A DNA stretch of 64,000 nucleotides, taken from Janthinobacterium sp. 1_2014MBL_MicDiv (GTDB lineage: Bacteria > Pseudomonadota > Gammaproteobacteria > Burkholderiales > Burkholderiaceae_D). The notes beneath the pieces are model-generated. The model was given only the letters and a program-made list of their open reading frames with translations, was not told where the DNA came from and did no database searches. The position numbers were made by a program, and so were the translations under genes. Shown here piece by piece: positions 16,631 through 24,672 of this stretch. The stretch spans positions 1,798,001-1,862,000 of the forward strand of contig NZ_CP011319.1 of assembly GCF_001865675.1 (NCBI RefSeq). The letters run 5' to 3'. How positions within the stretch are numbered: the first letter of the stretch is position 1; each line of letters starts with the position of its first letter.

Positions 16631-17833
16631 TCAGCCGATAGAAAATTCGACGGGAATCGATAATTCGAGCGGATCGGGCCGTTCCTGGGGGATGCGCGGC
16701 AGCGGCGCGGCCCGTTGCAAAGTGTCGAGCGCGGCCTGGTCCAGCGCCGCGGAACCGGAACTGCGCTCGATGGCGGCGGCCAGCACCTGGCCCTCGCGGT
16801 CGATGCGGCAGCGCAGGTACACCACGCCCTGTTCCTGCTTCGCCCGCGACGCCGTCGGGTAGCGGCGGAAGCGCTCCATGCGCGCCAGCACCTTGCCTTC
16901 CCAGCTAGATACGCCGCTGCGCTGCTCCTGCGGGGCGGGTAGCAGGGCGGGCGAGGGCGGCGCCGCCGCGATGGACGCCGTGGCCGCCGGCGCCGGCGAA
17001 ACGGGCGCGTGGCGCACCTCGGCGACGGCGTCCATGGCCTGCGCCTGCAGCGGCAGGGGCGCCGAGTCGGGCTGCGGCAGCACGAACTGGCGGATGGCTG
17101 GCGCTGCTTTTTTCGCAACGCTGCGCGACGGCGCGGCGGCCGCGCTGACCTGTTCAGCAAGATTCTGCTCCAACGGCCGCGGCGGGGCCGCCGCCGGCAG
17201 ATACAGCAGCATGGCCGGCTGCGCCGCGTCAGGCACGATGGCCAGCACGGGCGCCGCCGGCGCGCGGTGGTACAGCGCCCAGCCGAGCAGGGCGCCATGC
17301 ATGGCGAAGACGGTGGCGATCGTCAGCGGACGGCGCCAGTCCGTGGAAGGCGCGGCGTTTTGTGCGGCATCCTGCGTGGTTACTTCCCCGGACACGGGCA
17401 GCGGGGACGCCGGCGTTTGCACCGGCGCCGGCCCTTCCGGGCGGCGCAGCAGGTAGATGATGACGGCGATTTCCAGTGTGCCCACCAGGGCGATGACCCA
17501 CCACGGCGGATGGCCAAGGCACATGGCGACAAAGCCGATGGCCATGCCGAGGCAGGCGAGGGCCTTGCCGCGCCGCGATACGGCGCGGTGCTCGCGCCAC
17601 TGGCGCAGCGGCGCGCCGAAGCGCGGATGGTGCAGCAGCCAGTGCTCGAGGCGCGGCGAGGCGCGGCTGAAGCAGGCCAGCGCCAGGATCAGGAAGATCG
17701 TCGTCGGCATGACGGGCAGCAGGGCGCCGATCACGCCCAGCGCCACCATCAGCATGCCGGCCGCCGTCCACGCCCAGCGGCGCAGCCGCGCCGTGTGTGC
17801 TTCCGCGCCGGCCCGGGTCACTGGCTCCTCCAT
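16631..17833 (-). CDS. DUF454 (YbaN-like) membrane domain fused to a TonB protein
   Basis: The 400-residue protein has two parts. Residues about 20-130 are a DUF454/YbaN domain with three hydrophobic helices (GMLMVALGVIGALLPVMPTTIFLILALACF and others). Then a further transmembrane segment (about 168-190), a proline/alanine-rich spacer and a TonB C-terminal domain (about 310-400; RYPTASR, GVVYLRCRIDREGQVL). TonB carries proton-motive energy to outer-membrane receptors. The stop/start overlap with heme oxygenase (TGATG) and the receptor gene upstream suggest it is the dedicated TonB of this heme receptor. ExbB/ExbD are not in the window. The fusion is unusual. Confidence 0.85.
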   Translation of the reverse strand: MEEPVTRAGAEAHTARLRRWAWTAAGMLMVALGVIGALLPVMPTTIFLILALACFSRASPRLEHWLLHHPRFGAPLRQWREHRAVSRRGKALACLGMAIGFVAMCLGHPPWWVIALVGTLEIAVIIYLLRRPEGPAPVQTPASPLPVSGEVTTQDAAQNAAPSTDWRRPLTIATVFAMHGALLGWALYHRAPAAPVLAIVPDAAQPAMLLYLPAAAPPRPLEQNLAEQVSAAAAPSRSVAKKAAPAIRQFVLPQPDSAPLPLQAQAMDAVAEVRHAPVSPAPAATASIAAAPPSPALLPAPQEQRSGVSSWEGKVLARMERFRRYPTASRAKQEQGVVYLRCRIDREGQVLAAAIERSSGSAALDQAALDTLQRAAPLPRIPQERPDPLELSIPVEFSIG

Positions 17834-18462
17834 CAGGCGCAGGCCTCCACGTGGCCGTGCATGCGCAGGAAGGCGGCACGCGCGCCGTCGATGACGCGCG
17901 CTTCGCCTGCCTCATCGAGGACGGCCGTATCGAGCACGGAGGTAAATTCGCGCCAGTGGCGCGCGCGCCCGTCAGGATGGCCGGCCAGGTGGCGCGCGCC
18001 GTGGTGTTCATCGAGGCCGATCTTGCCGGCCAGCTTGTACAGGATGGCCGCGCCCAGCTTCGAGCCTTCGCTCACATACAGCCAGCCCAGCGCCGTGGCC
18101 AGGTCCAGCTGCGCGTCGAATGGCGCGCTGGCCGCGTCGGCCGGCAGGGCGGTCTCGAGGTCATCGAGGTCGGCGGCGATGCTGGCATAGCGGCGGCGCT
18201 GTTCCAGGTCGGGCAGCAGGGCGGCCAGCTGGGCGTTGTCGTACAGGGCGTCGACGTCGCGCAGGAACGCATATTGCGCCTGCAGGAAGCGCGCGTAGTT
18301 CTCGCGGCTGGAGAAGGGCGCGCTGGCCATGATGCGCTGGTCCAGCAAGTCGTGGGTGGCCATGGTATCGGCTTTCAGGCGCTGGCTGCGGCTAGGCGCC
18401 GCGTTAATCGGAACGGCGGTGGCGGTATTCGTGTTGCTCGTGGTGTTGCTTGCTGTCTGCAT
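17833..18462 (-). CDS. hemO: Heme oxygenase (biliverdin-producing)
   Basis: The 209-residue protein has a proximal-histidine helix (LKADTMATHDLLDQRIM) and a distal helix with WLYVSEGSKLGAAIL, both typical of bacterial HemO/PigA-type heme oxygenases. It opens the heme ring to release iron, CO and biliverdin. I start at ATG 18462; the frame is open further but there it lies over the receptor gene. The N-terminus begins with a low-complexity TASNTTSNTNTATA stretch. It lies 36 bp after the receptor gene and overlaps the next gene, so iron release is coupled to uptake. Confidence 0.9.
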   Translation of the reverse strand: MQTASNTTSNTNTATAVPINAAPSRSQRLKADTMATHDLLDQRIMASAPFSSRENYARFLQAQYAFLRDVDALYDNAQLAALLPDLEQRRRYASIAADLDDLETALPADAASAPFDAQLDLATALGWLYVSEGSKLGAAILYKLAGKIGLDEHHGARHLAGHPDGRARHWREFTSVLDTAVLDEAGEARVIDGARAAFLRMHGHVEACA

Positions 18463-18497
18463 GGTCTTGCTGCTCTCTATTATAAGGATGAATCGAA

Positions 18498-21422
18498 TCA
18501 GAAACGTACGCCGAGGGTGACGCGCGCCGTGCGGCCCGGTCCCGGCATCAGGCTCAGGGTCAGCGGATCGAGGTAGTAACGATCCGTCAGGTTGTCCACC
18601 GCCACGTCGACGGTGGCGTTGGGCGTGATCTTGTAGCTGGCAAACAGGTCGGCCAGGGTATAGGCCTGCGTCAGCACCTGCGGCGAGGTGCCCGTCCATG
18701 ACTGCCACACGGCCTTGTCGTCCTGGCGCGCCAGCGGATGGCCGACGTGCGTCAGGCGCGTGCCCAGCGTGAGCTTTTCCTGCAGCCAGCGCGTGCCCAG
18801 GGTCAGGTTGGCGCTCAGCTTGGGCTGGATGTGGTTGCTTACGTAGGAACTGCTAAAGCCGATGGGTGAGCAGTCGGGCGTGTTCCAGATATCGGATTTC
18901 CAGCTGCTGGCCTTGCGTAAATAGGCCGCCGTGGCGGCGTCGCAGATCAGCGTCTTGCGGTTCCAGGTGCCGGAAAAATCGGCGAACACGGCGCCGCGGT
19001 CGTACGACGACTGCAGTTCGACGCCCGAGACGCTGTACTTGTCCGTGTTCGCCATCGAGAAGTTCTGCGCATAGGCCGGCAGGTCGGGTATCGGGCGGCG
19101 CGTGATGTAGCCATGCGTGACGTTGTCGAAGTAGGACAGGCGCAGGCGCAGCTTGTCGGCGGCGCTCCACACGCCATCCTTGACCAGGCTCACGCCGATT
19201 TCACGGTTGTGGCTGCGTTCGGCCCGCAGCGGCGACGAATACGTGGCCGAAAAGCCCATCGTCGATTCGTACAGGCTGGGCATGCGCAAGCCGCGCGCGT
19301 CGCGCAGGAACAGGCTGACGCTGTCGGACAGGCGCGCCGTCAGGGCGACAGTGGGCGAAAAGCCGTGATCCTGGCGGCGGATCGGCTTGCTGTACTTGAA
19401 CAGGCCGGGAATCGCGTCGCGGTAGACATAGCCGTTGCCGCTCCATTGATCCACCTGCGAGATGTCCAGAGGGGCCGGCTCGACGCCATAGTTTTCCACC
19501 ATGCCGCCCACCAGCGCGGGATTGGTGGCGGGCGTGAACTGGCCCTGCGCATCCTGGTACCATTTCGCGGCGCCAATCTGATCGCCTTGCTTGTCCCACA
19601 TGGTGACCCATTGCCAGCCCTGCGGCTGGTATTGCTGTTCGGCGCGGCGGTTGCGGTCGCGCGTATCGAAGCGCTGGAAGCGTCCGCCCGCGTCGATGGT
19701 CAGCCAGTCGCGCGCCTGCCACTGCAGCGAGGCGAACGCGCTTTGCTCGTGGCGCTTGCCGTTGCGCAGCGTGTGATTGGCGTTCAGGTCGTCATCGAGG
19801 ATGCGCACGCTGTCGGCCGGACCGATATCCTCGTTCTGCAGCGACAGGCCGTAGTCCAGCTTGAGCGCGCCCATGGCGGTGGCGAAGCGCGAGGTATTCG
19901 TCAGGTCCGCGCCGACGCGGCGCGCCTGGTTCTTCGCCAGGTACAGCACTTCCACGCATTCCTTGCATTCGTGGTCGCCCGGATTGGGCTTGCCTTCGAG
20001 CGGATTGCTGAAGATGTCGCCGTTGCGCGACTTGCTCTGCATGTCCGTCAGCCACAGGTTGGCCTTCAGGTCGAGCCACTGCTGGCCCTCGGGTTTCCAC
20101 TCGTAGCGCGCCGTCAGCGCGTTGGTGCGCACCTGGCTCGGGTCCCACTGCGGGATGCTGCCGGTGCTGTTGCGGTAGATTTGCGACGGCATGATCTCGC
20201 CATAGCTGCTGTCGAAATAGCGGTAGCCCAGCTCCAGTTTCTGTTCATGCGGCAGGCGCAGATTGGCCTTCAGCAGGGCTGAAGTGGTGCGATTGGCCGT
20301 ATTGAGCACTTCGTCGCCCTTCTTGAAGAACTGCGTCACGCCATCGTCGCCACCCCATGCATTGGGCAGCTGGTAGCGCTTGAAACCGCGCGTGCCGGAA
20401 AAATAATTGCCGATGCTGCGGTGGCTGATGGCCGCCACCAGGTCGTAATCGTCCTGGCGCGTGGCCACGGCGATGCTGCCAAAGCCACTGCGCGGGTCGC
20501 CCAGCTTGTTGCGGTGCGTGCGCGGCGCGCTGCCGAAATCCGTGGGCGCCGTGACGCTGTTGTCCTGGATGCCGCCGCGCAGGCGCACGCCCGTGCGCTG
20601 GCCCGCCAGCAAGATGTCTTCCGGACGCAGGGTCTGCATGCTGACCATGCCGCCGATGGCGCCCGCGCCCTGCGCCGACAGGTTCGGACCCTTGTCGATG
20701 CGGATGGCGCTGATCAGGTCAGGGTCGATGTAGCTGCGGTCGGCGATGCCCGCGTAGCCGCGGTAAACGGTCGACGATTGCAGGCTGCCGTCGATCAGCA
20801 CGGGCACGCGGCCCTGGCCCTGCATGCCGCGCACGTTGACGTCGACGGCGCCGCTGTTGCGGCTGTCGCCCACCTGCACGCCGGCCACGCCCTTGAAGAT
20901 GTCGGCCGGCGAAGTGCCGCGGAAGCGCTCGATCTGCTCGCGCCCGATGTACACGGAGGCGGCCGGCGTGGTGTAGGGCAGGTCGGCCGGATCCGTATCG
21001 TCCGCCTCGAACATGCTGCTGCCGCCCTGGCCATTCACGCGCAGGGTGCCGATCTGCACTGCGCCGGCGGCGATGGGCGCGGGTGCGCTGATGATGATGG
21101 TGGTGCCGCCTTGCAGCTGCGCCTGCAGGCCGCTGCCGGCCAGCAGCTGGCGCAGCGCATCGGGCAGCGAATGGCGGCCCTGCAGCGGCGCGCTTTGCCG
21201 GCCCTGCGTGAGGCGGGCGTCGGCCAGCAGCACCATGCCGGCCTGGCGCGCCAGTTCATTCAGCGCGCGGTTCAACGGTTGCGCGGGAATCTGCCACTCC
21301 ACGGCCGCGGCGGGAGCCGCCGTGGCGGCGTGGCTGGCGGGCATGGCGAAGGCCAGGCCGATGGCCAGGAACAGGGGAGACAGGCGGGCGTGCAAGGGAG
21401 GGCGTGGCATAGTCGTGTGCAT
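18498..21422 (-). CDS. TonB-dependent heme/hemophore receptor with STN signalling domain
   Basis: The 974-residue protein has a signal peptide (ending near SHAATAAP) and an STN domain (about 40-120; IPAQPLNRALNELARQAGMVLLAD) for contact with a FecR protein. Plug (DADLPY... VQVGDSRNSGAVDVNVRGMQGQGRV) and 22-strand barrel domains follow, ending in GVRF. The TonB box cannot be fixed exactly. AGGAAAAAC precedes ATG 21422, so the in-frame ATG 33 bp upstream is less likely. With FecI/FecR upstream and heme oxygenase downstream it resembles the Bordetella HurI-HurR-BhuR arrangement, so heme is the inferred ligand. A CKEC pair in an extracellular loop stands out. Confidence 0.9.
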   Translation of the reverse strand: MHTTMPRPPLHARLSPLFLAIGLAFAMPASHAATAAPAAAVEWQIPAQPLNRALNELARQAGMVLLADARLTQGRQSAPLQGRHSLPDALRQLLAGSGLQAQLQGGTTIIISAPAPIAAGAVQIGTLRVNGQGGSSMFEADDTDPADLPYTTPAASVYIGREQIERFRGTSPADIFKGVAGVQVGDSRNSGAVDVNVRGMQGQGRVPVLIDGSLQSSTVYRGYAGIADRSYIDPDLISAIRIDKGPNLSAQGAGAIGGMVSMQTLRPEDILLAGQRTGVRLRGGIQDNSVTAPTDFGSAPRTHRNKLGDPRSGFGSIAVATRQDDYDLVAAISHRSIGNYFSGTRGFKRYQLPNAWGGDDGVTQFFKKGDEVLNTANRTTSALLKANLRLPHEQKLELGYRYFDSSYGEIMPSQIYRNSTGSIPQWDPSQVRTNALTARYEWKPEGQQWLDLKANLWLTDMQSKSRNGDIFSNPLEGKPNPGDHECKECVEVLYLAKNQARRVGADLTNTSRFATAMGALKLDYGLSLQNEDIGPADSVRILDDDLNANHTLRNGKRHEQSAFASLQWQARDWLTIDAGGRFQRFDTRDRNRRAEQQYQPQGWQWVTMWDKQGDQIGAAKWYQDAQGQFTPATNPALVGGMVENYGVEPAPLDISQVDQWSGNGYVYRDAIPGLFKYSKPIRRQDHGFSPTVALTARLSDSVSLFLRDARGLRMPSLYESTMGFSATYSSPLRAERSHNREIGVSLVKDGVWSAADKLRLRLSYFDNVTHGYITRRPIPDLPAYAQNFSMANTDKYSVSGVELQSSYDRGAVFADFSGTWNRKTLICDAATAAYLRKASSWKSDIWNTPDCSPIGFSSSYVSNHIQPKLSANLTLGTRWLQEKLTLGTRLTHVGHPLARQDDKAVWQSWTGTSPQVLTQAYTLADLFASYKITPNATVDVAVDNLTDRYYLDPLTLSLMPGPGRTARVTLGVRF

Positions 21423-21462
21423 GTTTTTCCTATGGTGACGTGGTGAATCATTCATAGTTAAA

Positions 21463-21481
21463 ACGAATGAGTATCATTTAC
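21463..21481. promoter_or_regulatory. Possible Fur box upstream of the heme receptor
   Basis: AATGAGTATCATTT lies 41-59 bp upstream of the receptor start and matches the Fur consensus at 12 of 19 positions. This is a weak match, taken seriously only because iron genes surround it. Confidence 0.4.
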
Positions 21482-21522
21482 CCTGACGTGCGCCATGCTT
21501 TTATTTCGCGGCATATGGAAAA

Positions 21523-22527
21523 TCAGCGGGCGACGATATGCAGCTTGCCGCCATCACGCCGCAGGCGCACGGGCAGGGCCAGCGGCAGGGCGGCGGCAAA
21601 TTGCGCCGGCTGCAGCGCGTCGAAGCTGCCATTCAGGCGCAGGTCCGCCAGCGCCGGGTCGTCGAGCACGAGGCCCGAATCGCCATAGCGCTCGAATTCG
21701 GCCAGTGCCTCGGCCAGGGTGGCGTCCTCGAAATCGAGGCGCCCTGTACGCCAGTTGCCCACGGCTTGCGCGCTGACCCTGGCCAGCGCTTTCATGCCCT
21801 GCGGCGTGACGGTGACCGTGTCGCCCGCCTGCAGCACGGCGGCTGGCGCGCCGCTGTCACCTTCCACGCGCACGCTGCCCTGCGCCACGCTGACCTGCGT
21901 GTCGGCACCCACGTGGCGCACGGAAAAATGCGTGCCCAGTACGGTCGCCGTGGCGGTGCCGGCCAGCACCTGGAACGGGCGCGCCGCATCGGCGTGCACA
22001 TGGAACATGGCCTGGCCGCGCAGCAGGCGCACGCTGCGCCGGTCGCGGTACAGGGCCACGTCGACGGCGCTGCCGCTATCGAGTTCGATGCGGCTGCCGT
22101 CGGGCAGGATTTGCGTGGCGAACTGGCCGCGCGCCGTGCTGTAGTCATGCTGGAAACCGGGCCGCTGCAAATGGCCGGCCAGCGGCCACGCCAGCAAGCC
22201 GCACAGCAGCAGGCAGCCGCCGGCCAGCGCGCCGCGCGGCAGGCTGCTGGCGGCCAGGCGCAAGCCGGTGAGGCGCCGCAGCAGAGATGCCGGCGCCGGC
22301 GCGGGCCGGGCGGGCTGGCTGAAGGCGGCCACGCGCTGTGCGGGCAGGCCGGCCAGCAGGGCATCGGTGCGGACCAGGGCGTCCCAGGCCTGCTGGTGGC
22401 GCGCGTCGGCCTGCAGCCATTGCCGCAGCGCCGCCAGTTCGTGCGCGGCCAGGCCGTCATCGTGGCGCAGCAGCCATTGGGCGGCCTGGAAGTCGATTTC
22501 GTCTGCCGTGGGAGTGGTCTGTGTCAT
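21523..22527 (-). CDS. FecR-type anti-sigma/sigma regulator
   Basis: The 334-residue protein has a DUF4880-type N-terminal helical domain (AAQWLLRHDDGLAAHELAALRQWL, with WDALVRTDALL), one transmembrane segment (about 98-115, LAGGCLLLCGLLAWPLAGHL), and a periplasmic FecR domain (TARGQFATQILPDGSRIELDSGSAVDVALYRDRRSVRLLRGQAMF). The C-terminal part (DATLAEALAEFERYGDSGLVL) would contact the receptor STN domain. It relays receptor occupancy to the FecI-type sigma factor. The start overlaps the sigma gene stop (ATGA). Confidence 0.93.
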   Translation of the reverse strand: MTQTTPTADEIDFQAAQWLLRHDDGLAAHELAALRQWLQADARHQQAWDALVRTDALLAGLPAQRVAAFSQPARPAPAPASLLRRLTGLRLAASSLPRGALAGGCLLLCGLLAWPLAGHLQRPGFQHDYSTARGQFATQILPDGSRIELDSGSAVDVALYRDRRSVRLLRGQAMFHVHADAARPFQVLAGTATATVLGTHFSVRHVGADTQVSVAQGSVRVEGDSGAPAAVLQAGDTVTVTPQGMKALARVSAQAVGNWRTGRLDFEDATLAEALAEFERYGDSGLVLDDPALADLRLNGSFDALQPAQFAAALPLALPVRLRRDGGKLHIVAR

Positions 22528-23096
22528 GCGCTGTCTTTTCCAGTCACGCGGTCGGGCAAGCCTTTTTTACAGGCGAGCATGCCGTTGATAATATGTTTTT
22601 CCACCATGTTGACGGAGATGCCCATCTGGGCGGCGATCTCGATCTGGCTCAGGCCATCGAATTTGTACAGCGCGAAGGCCTGGCGGCAGCGCGGCGGCAA
22701 GGCATCGATGATGGCCAGCAGACGCTCCATGGTTTGCCGGTCGTGCAGCCGTTGCTCGGGCTCGTCGGCGCGCGGCGCGCGCAGCTGCAAGTGGTCTGCG
22801 TCGATATCGTCATGCGGCCGGCGCTGGTGCAGGCGCTGCTCGTCGATGGCGATGTTTTTTGCCGTCACGTAGAGCAGGGCGCGCTGGCCGCTGTCGGGCG
22901 CCATGCCGGCGCGCAGCGCCGGTGCGCCCGGGGCCGTCTTGCGCGCCAGGATGCGGGCATAGGCTTCCTGCACCACGTCCTGCGCCTTGTCGCGGCAGCC
23001 CGTGGAGCGCGAAATCAGGCGCAGCAATTCCTGGTAATAGCGTTCAAGCACCGCGCGTTTCCCCGTGATCAAAGCGCGCCATGATAGCAAGCCCAT
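22524..23096 (-). CDS. ECF sigma factor, FecI family
   Basis: The 190-residue protein has sigma region 2 (DKAQDVVQEAYARIL) and region 4 (DALPPRCRQAFALYKFDGLSQIEIAAQMGISVNMVEKHI). It is a FecI-like sigma factor for starvation-induced transcription of the neighbouring receptor. I start at ATG 23096 (MGLLSWRALIT) because a Fur-box-like sequence lies just upstream at 23107-23121. A longer frame to 23198 would place that site inside the gene. It is coupled to fecR by an ATGA overlap. Confidence 0.92.
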   Translation of the reverse strand: MGLLSWRALITGKRAVLERYYQELLRLISRSTGCRDKAQDVVQEAYARILARKTAPGAPALRAGMAPDSGQRALLYVTAKNIAIDEQRLHQRRPHDDIDADHLQLRAPRADEPEQRLHDRQTMERLLAIIDALPPRCRQAFALYKFDGLSQIEIAAQMGISVNMVEKHIINGMLACKKGLPDRVTGKDSA

Positions 23097-23106
23097 CAAA
23101 TAATAA

Positions 23107-23121
23107 CAAGAATCATTCTCA
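23107..23121. promoter_or_regulatory. Likely Fur box upstream of the FecI-type sigma gene
   Basis: On the minus strand the site reads TGAGAATGATTCTTG, matching 10 of 14 positions of the 7-1-7 Fur motif. It is 11-25 bp before the chosen start, where promoter elements would lie, so iron-bound Fur would shut off the whole heme cascade. Confidence 0.6.
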
Positions 23122-23372
23122 TCTGATGATTTGGATAACGCTGGATATTTTTGCCAATGCGGACAATAATCGGCAGCAGAAGGCGCTGTCGCGGACACAA
23201 TGGCCGTTATTATCGATTTTTTCGATACTAACTAGGCAAATTTTCCGTTTTACATCGATCTTCATGCCATGCATAATCTGTTGCAACTGAAGCCAGACAA
23301 CTCGCCGCATGCATCGCTTGCCTGCAGCCGGTTGCGGTTTTGACATCCACCACTCCCTATCAGGAATTCACA

Positions 23373-23939
23373 ATGAAAAAACTGCTCGCTTTTATCGCCG
23401 CCGCCGGCTTCTCGCTGTCCGCCTTTGCCGCTCCGGAAGTCTATGTCATCGATGGCAGCCACACCTTCCCCCGTTTCGAGTACACCCACATGGGCTTCTC
23501 GACGCAGCAAAGCCGCTTCAACAACACCACCGGCAAGGTCACGCTGGACCGTGACGCCAAGACGGGCGCCGTCGAAGTGCTGATCGACACCAAGTCCGTG
23601 GACACGGGTTCGACCTTGTTCAACTCGCACATCCAGGGCGAGGACTTCCTCGATACGGCCAAATACCCCGTCGCCACCTACAAGTCGACCAAGTTCAATT
23701 TCGACGGCGACAAACTGGCTTCCGTCGAAGGCAACCTGACCCTGAAAGGCGTGACCAAGCCAGTGACCCTGACCGTCACCTCGTTTACCTGCGCACCGCA
23801 CCCGATGCTGAAAAAAGACGCCTGCGGCGCCAACGCCACGGCCAAGATCAAGCGCTCGGAATTCAATGCCGGCAAATATGCGCCAGCCGTCAGCGATGAC
23901 GTGACCCTGACGTTTGCCATCGAAGCGATCAAACAGTAA
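23373..23939 (+). CDS. YceI family periplasmic protein
   Basis: The 188-residue protein has a signal peptide (MKKLLAFIAAAGFSLSAFA) and the YceI lipocalin-like fold: VIDGSHTFPRFEYTHMGFS, DTGSTLFNSHIQGEDFLDTAKYP, SVEGNLTLKGVTKPVTL and an IKRSEFNAGKY block. Such proteins bind isoprenoid lipids in a beta barrel. A cysteine pair (FTCAPHP, DACGAN) may form a disulfide. I prefer ATG 23373 behind CAGGAA; 33 bp of open frame upstream would spoil the signal peptide. It is divergent from the sigma gene. A second YceI-type gene lies at 57245. Confidence 0.93.
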   Translation: MKKLLAFIAAAGFSLSAFAAPEVYVIDGSHTFPRFEYTHMGFSTQQSRFNNTTGKVTLDRDAKTGAVEVLIDTKSVDTGSTLFNSHIQGEDFLDTAKYPVATYKSTKFNFDGDKLASVEGNLTLKGVTKPVTLTVTSFTCAPHPMLKKDACGANATAKIKRSEFNAGKYAPAVSDDVTLTFAIEAIKQ

Positions 23940-23940
23940 G

Positions 23941-24058
23941 ACGTGTGACAAAATCTGCCGGGCGTCGCGCTTTGCGGCCTGCGATGCTCACCGTGCTTAA
24001 GCACGGTTGCGCTTCTCGGCCACAAATCATCGCCGCTCGCTACGATTTTGTCAGACGT
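23941..24058. repeat. Interspersed inverted-repeat element, copy B
   Basis: The 118-bp element begins right after the yceI stop. Terminal inverted repeats are ACGTGTGACAAAATC (23941-23955) and GATTTTGTCAGACGT (24044-24058), matching 14 of 15 when one is reversed. Its centre has the perfect palindrome ACCGTGCTTAAGCACGGT (23990-24007). It shares its core with copy A at 13901. It looks like a MITE or RNA hairpin element. Confidence 0.78.
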
Positions 24059-24100
24059 TACTCTGGTGGTGATTGATCGCCACTACCGATCAGTAATGGT

Positions 24101-24136
24101 AAAAGGCGGCGGACTTCGGTCCGCCGCCTTTTTTTT
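24101..24136 (+). terminator. Strong terminator after yceI
   Basis: A perfect 12-bp stem (24103-24114 with 24119-24130) with a TTCG loop is followed by eight T. It ends the yceI transcript after the inverted-repeat element. Confidence 0.93.
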
Positions 24137-24141
24137 CGATA

Positions 24142-24660
24142 GCAGGTCAAATCAGCGCGGCAAAGCCACGCGTACTCCGACATGCGCCGCCAACAATGTG
24201 TCGGATTACGCGCGTCCCGCGCTAATCCGACCTACGCGGTTTGGCGGGTATCACAAGTGGCGGCGGTCCAGGGCCCGCCGCTTTTTTTGTCCGGGTAGGT
24301 CGGATCAGCGCGGCAAGGCCACGCGTGATCCGACATGCGCTGCCAACAATGTGTCGGATTACGCGCGTCCCGCGCTAATCCGACCTACGCGGTTGGGCAG
24401 GTATCACAAGTGGCGGCGGTCCAGGGCCCGCCGCTTTTTTTGTCCGGGTAGGTCGGATTAGCGCGGCAAAGCCACGCGTGATCCGACATGCGCCGCCAAC
24501 AATGTGTCGGATTACGCGCGTCCCGCGCTAATCCGACCTACGCGGTTGGGCAGGTATCACAAGTGGCGGCGGTCCAGGGCCCGCCGCTTTTTTTGTCCGG
24601 GTAGGTCGGATTAGCGCGGCAAGGCCACGCGTGATCCGACATGCGCCGACATGCGCCAGG
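24142..24660. repeat. 153-bp tandem repeats (three full units and a partial fourth)
   Basis: Units start at 24142, 24295, 24448 and 24601, each exactly 153 bp; the last is cut after about 50 bp. Each unit holds an inverted pair built on GTAGGTCGGATTAGCGCG and CGCGCTAATCCGACCTAC, a type of palindrome common in proteobacterial intergenic DNA. It then carries a GGCGGCGG hairpin followed by seven T. Unit 1 has more changes than units 2 and 3. The period is divisible by three, so one frame stays open, but no coding signal is seen. Confidence 0.93.
24258..24288 (+). terminator. Terminator hairpin in tandem unit 1 (repeated at 24411-24441 and 24564-24594)
   Basis: GCGGCGG pairs with CCGCCGC around a short loop, and a run of seven T follows. 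The same hairpin recurs every 153 bp, giving three more terminators on the plus strand after yceI. On the minus strand there is no T run. Confidence 0.75.
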
Positions 24661-24672
24661 CATGCAAGATGA

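Noticed and set aside
24048..24461. A 137-codon plus-strand frame through the tandem repeats
   Set aside because: The frame is open only because the repeat period is divisible by three. Each unit holds terminator hairpins and repeats the same peptide, so no gene is supported.
24142..24660. The regular repeats as a CRISPR array
   Set aside because: Units are 153 bp with no unique spacers and there are no cas genes.
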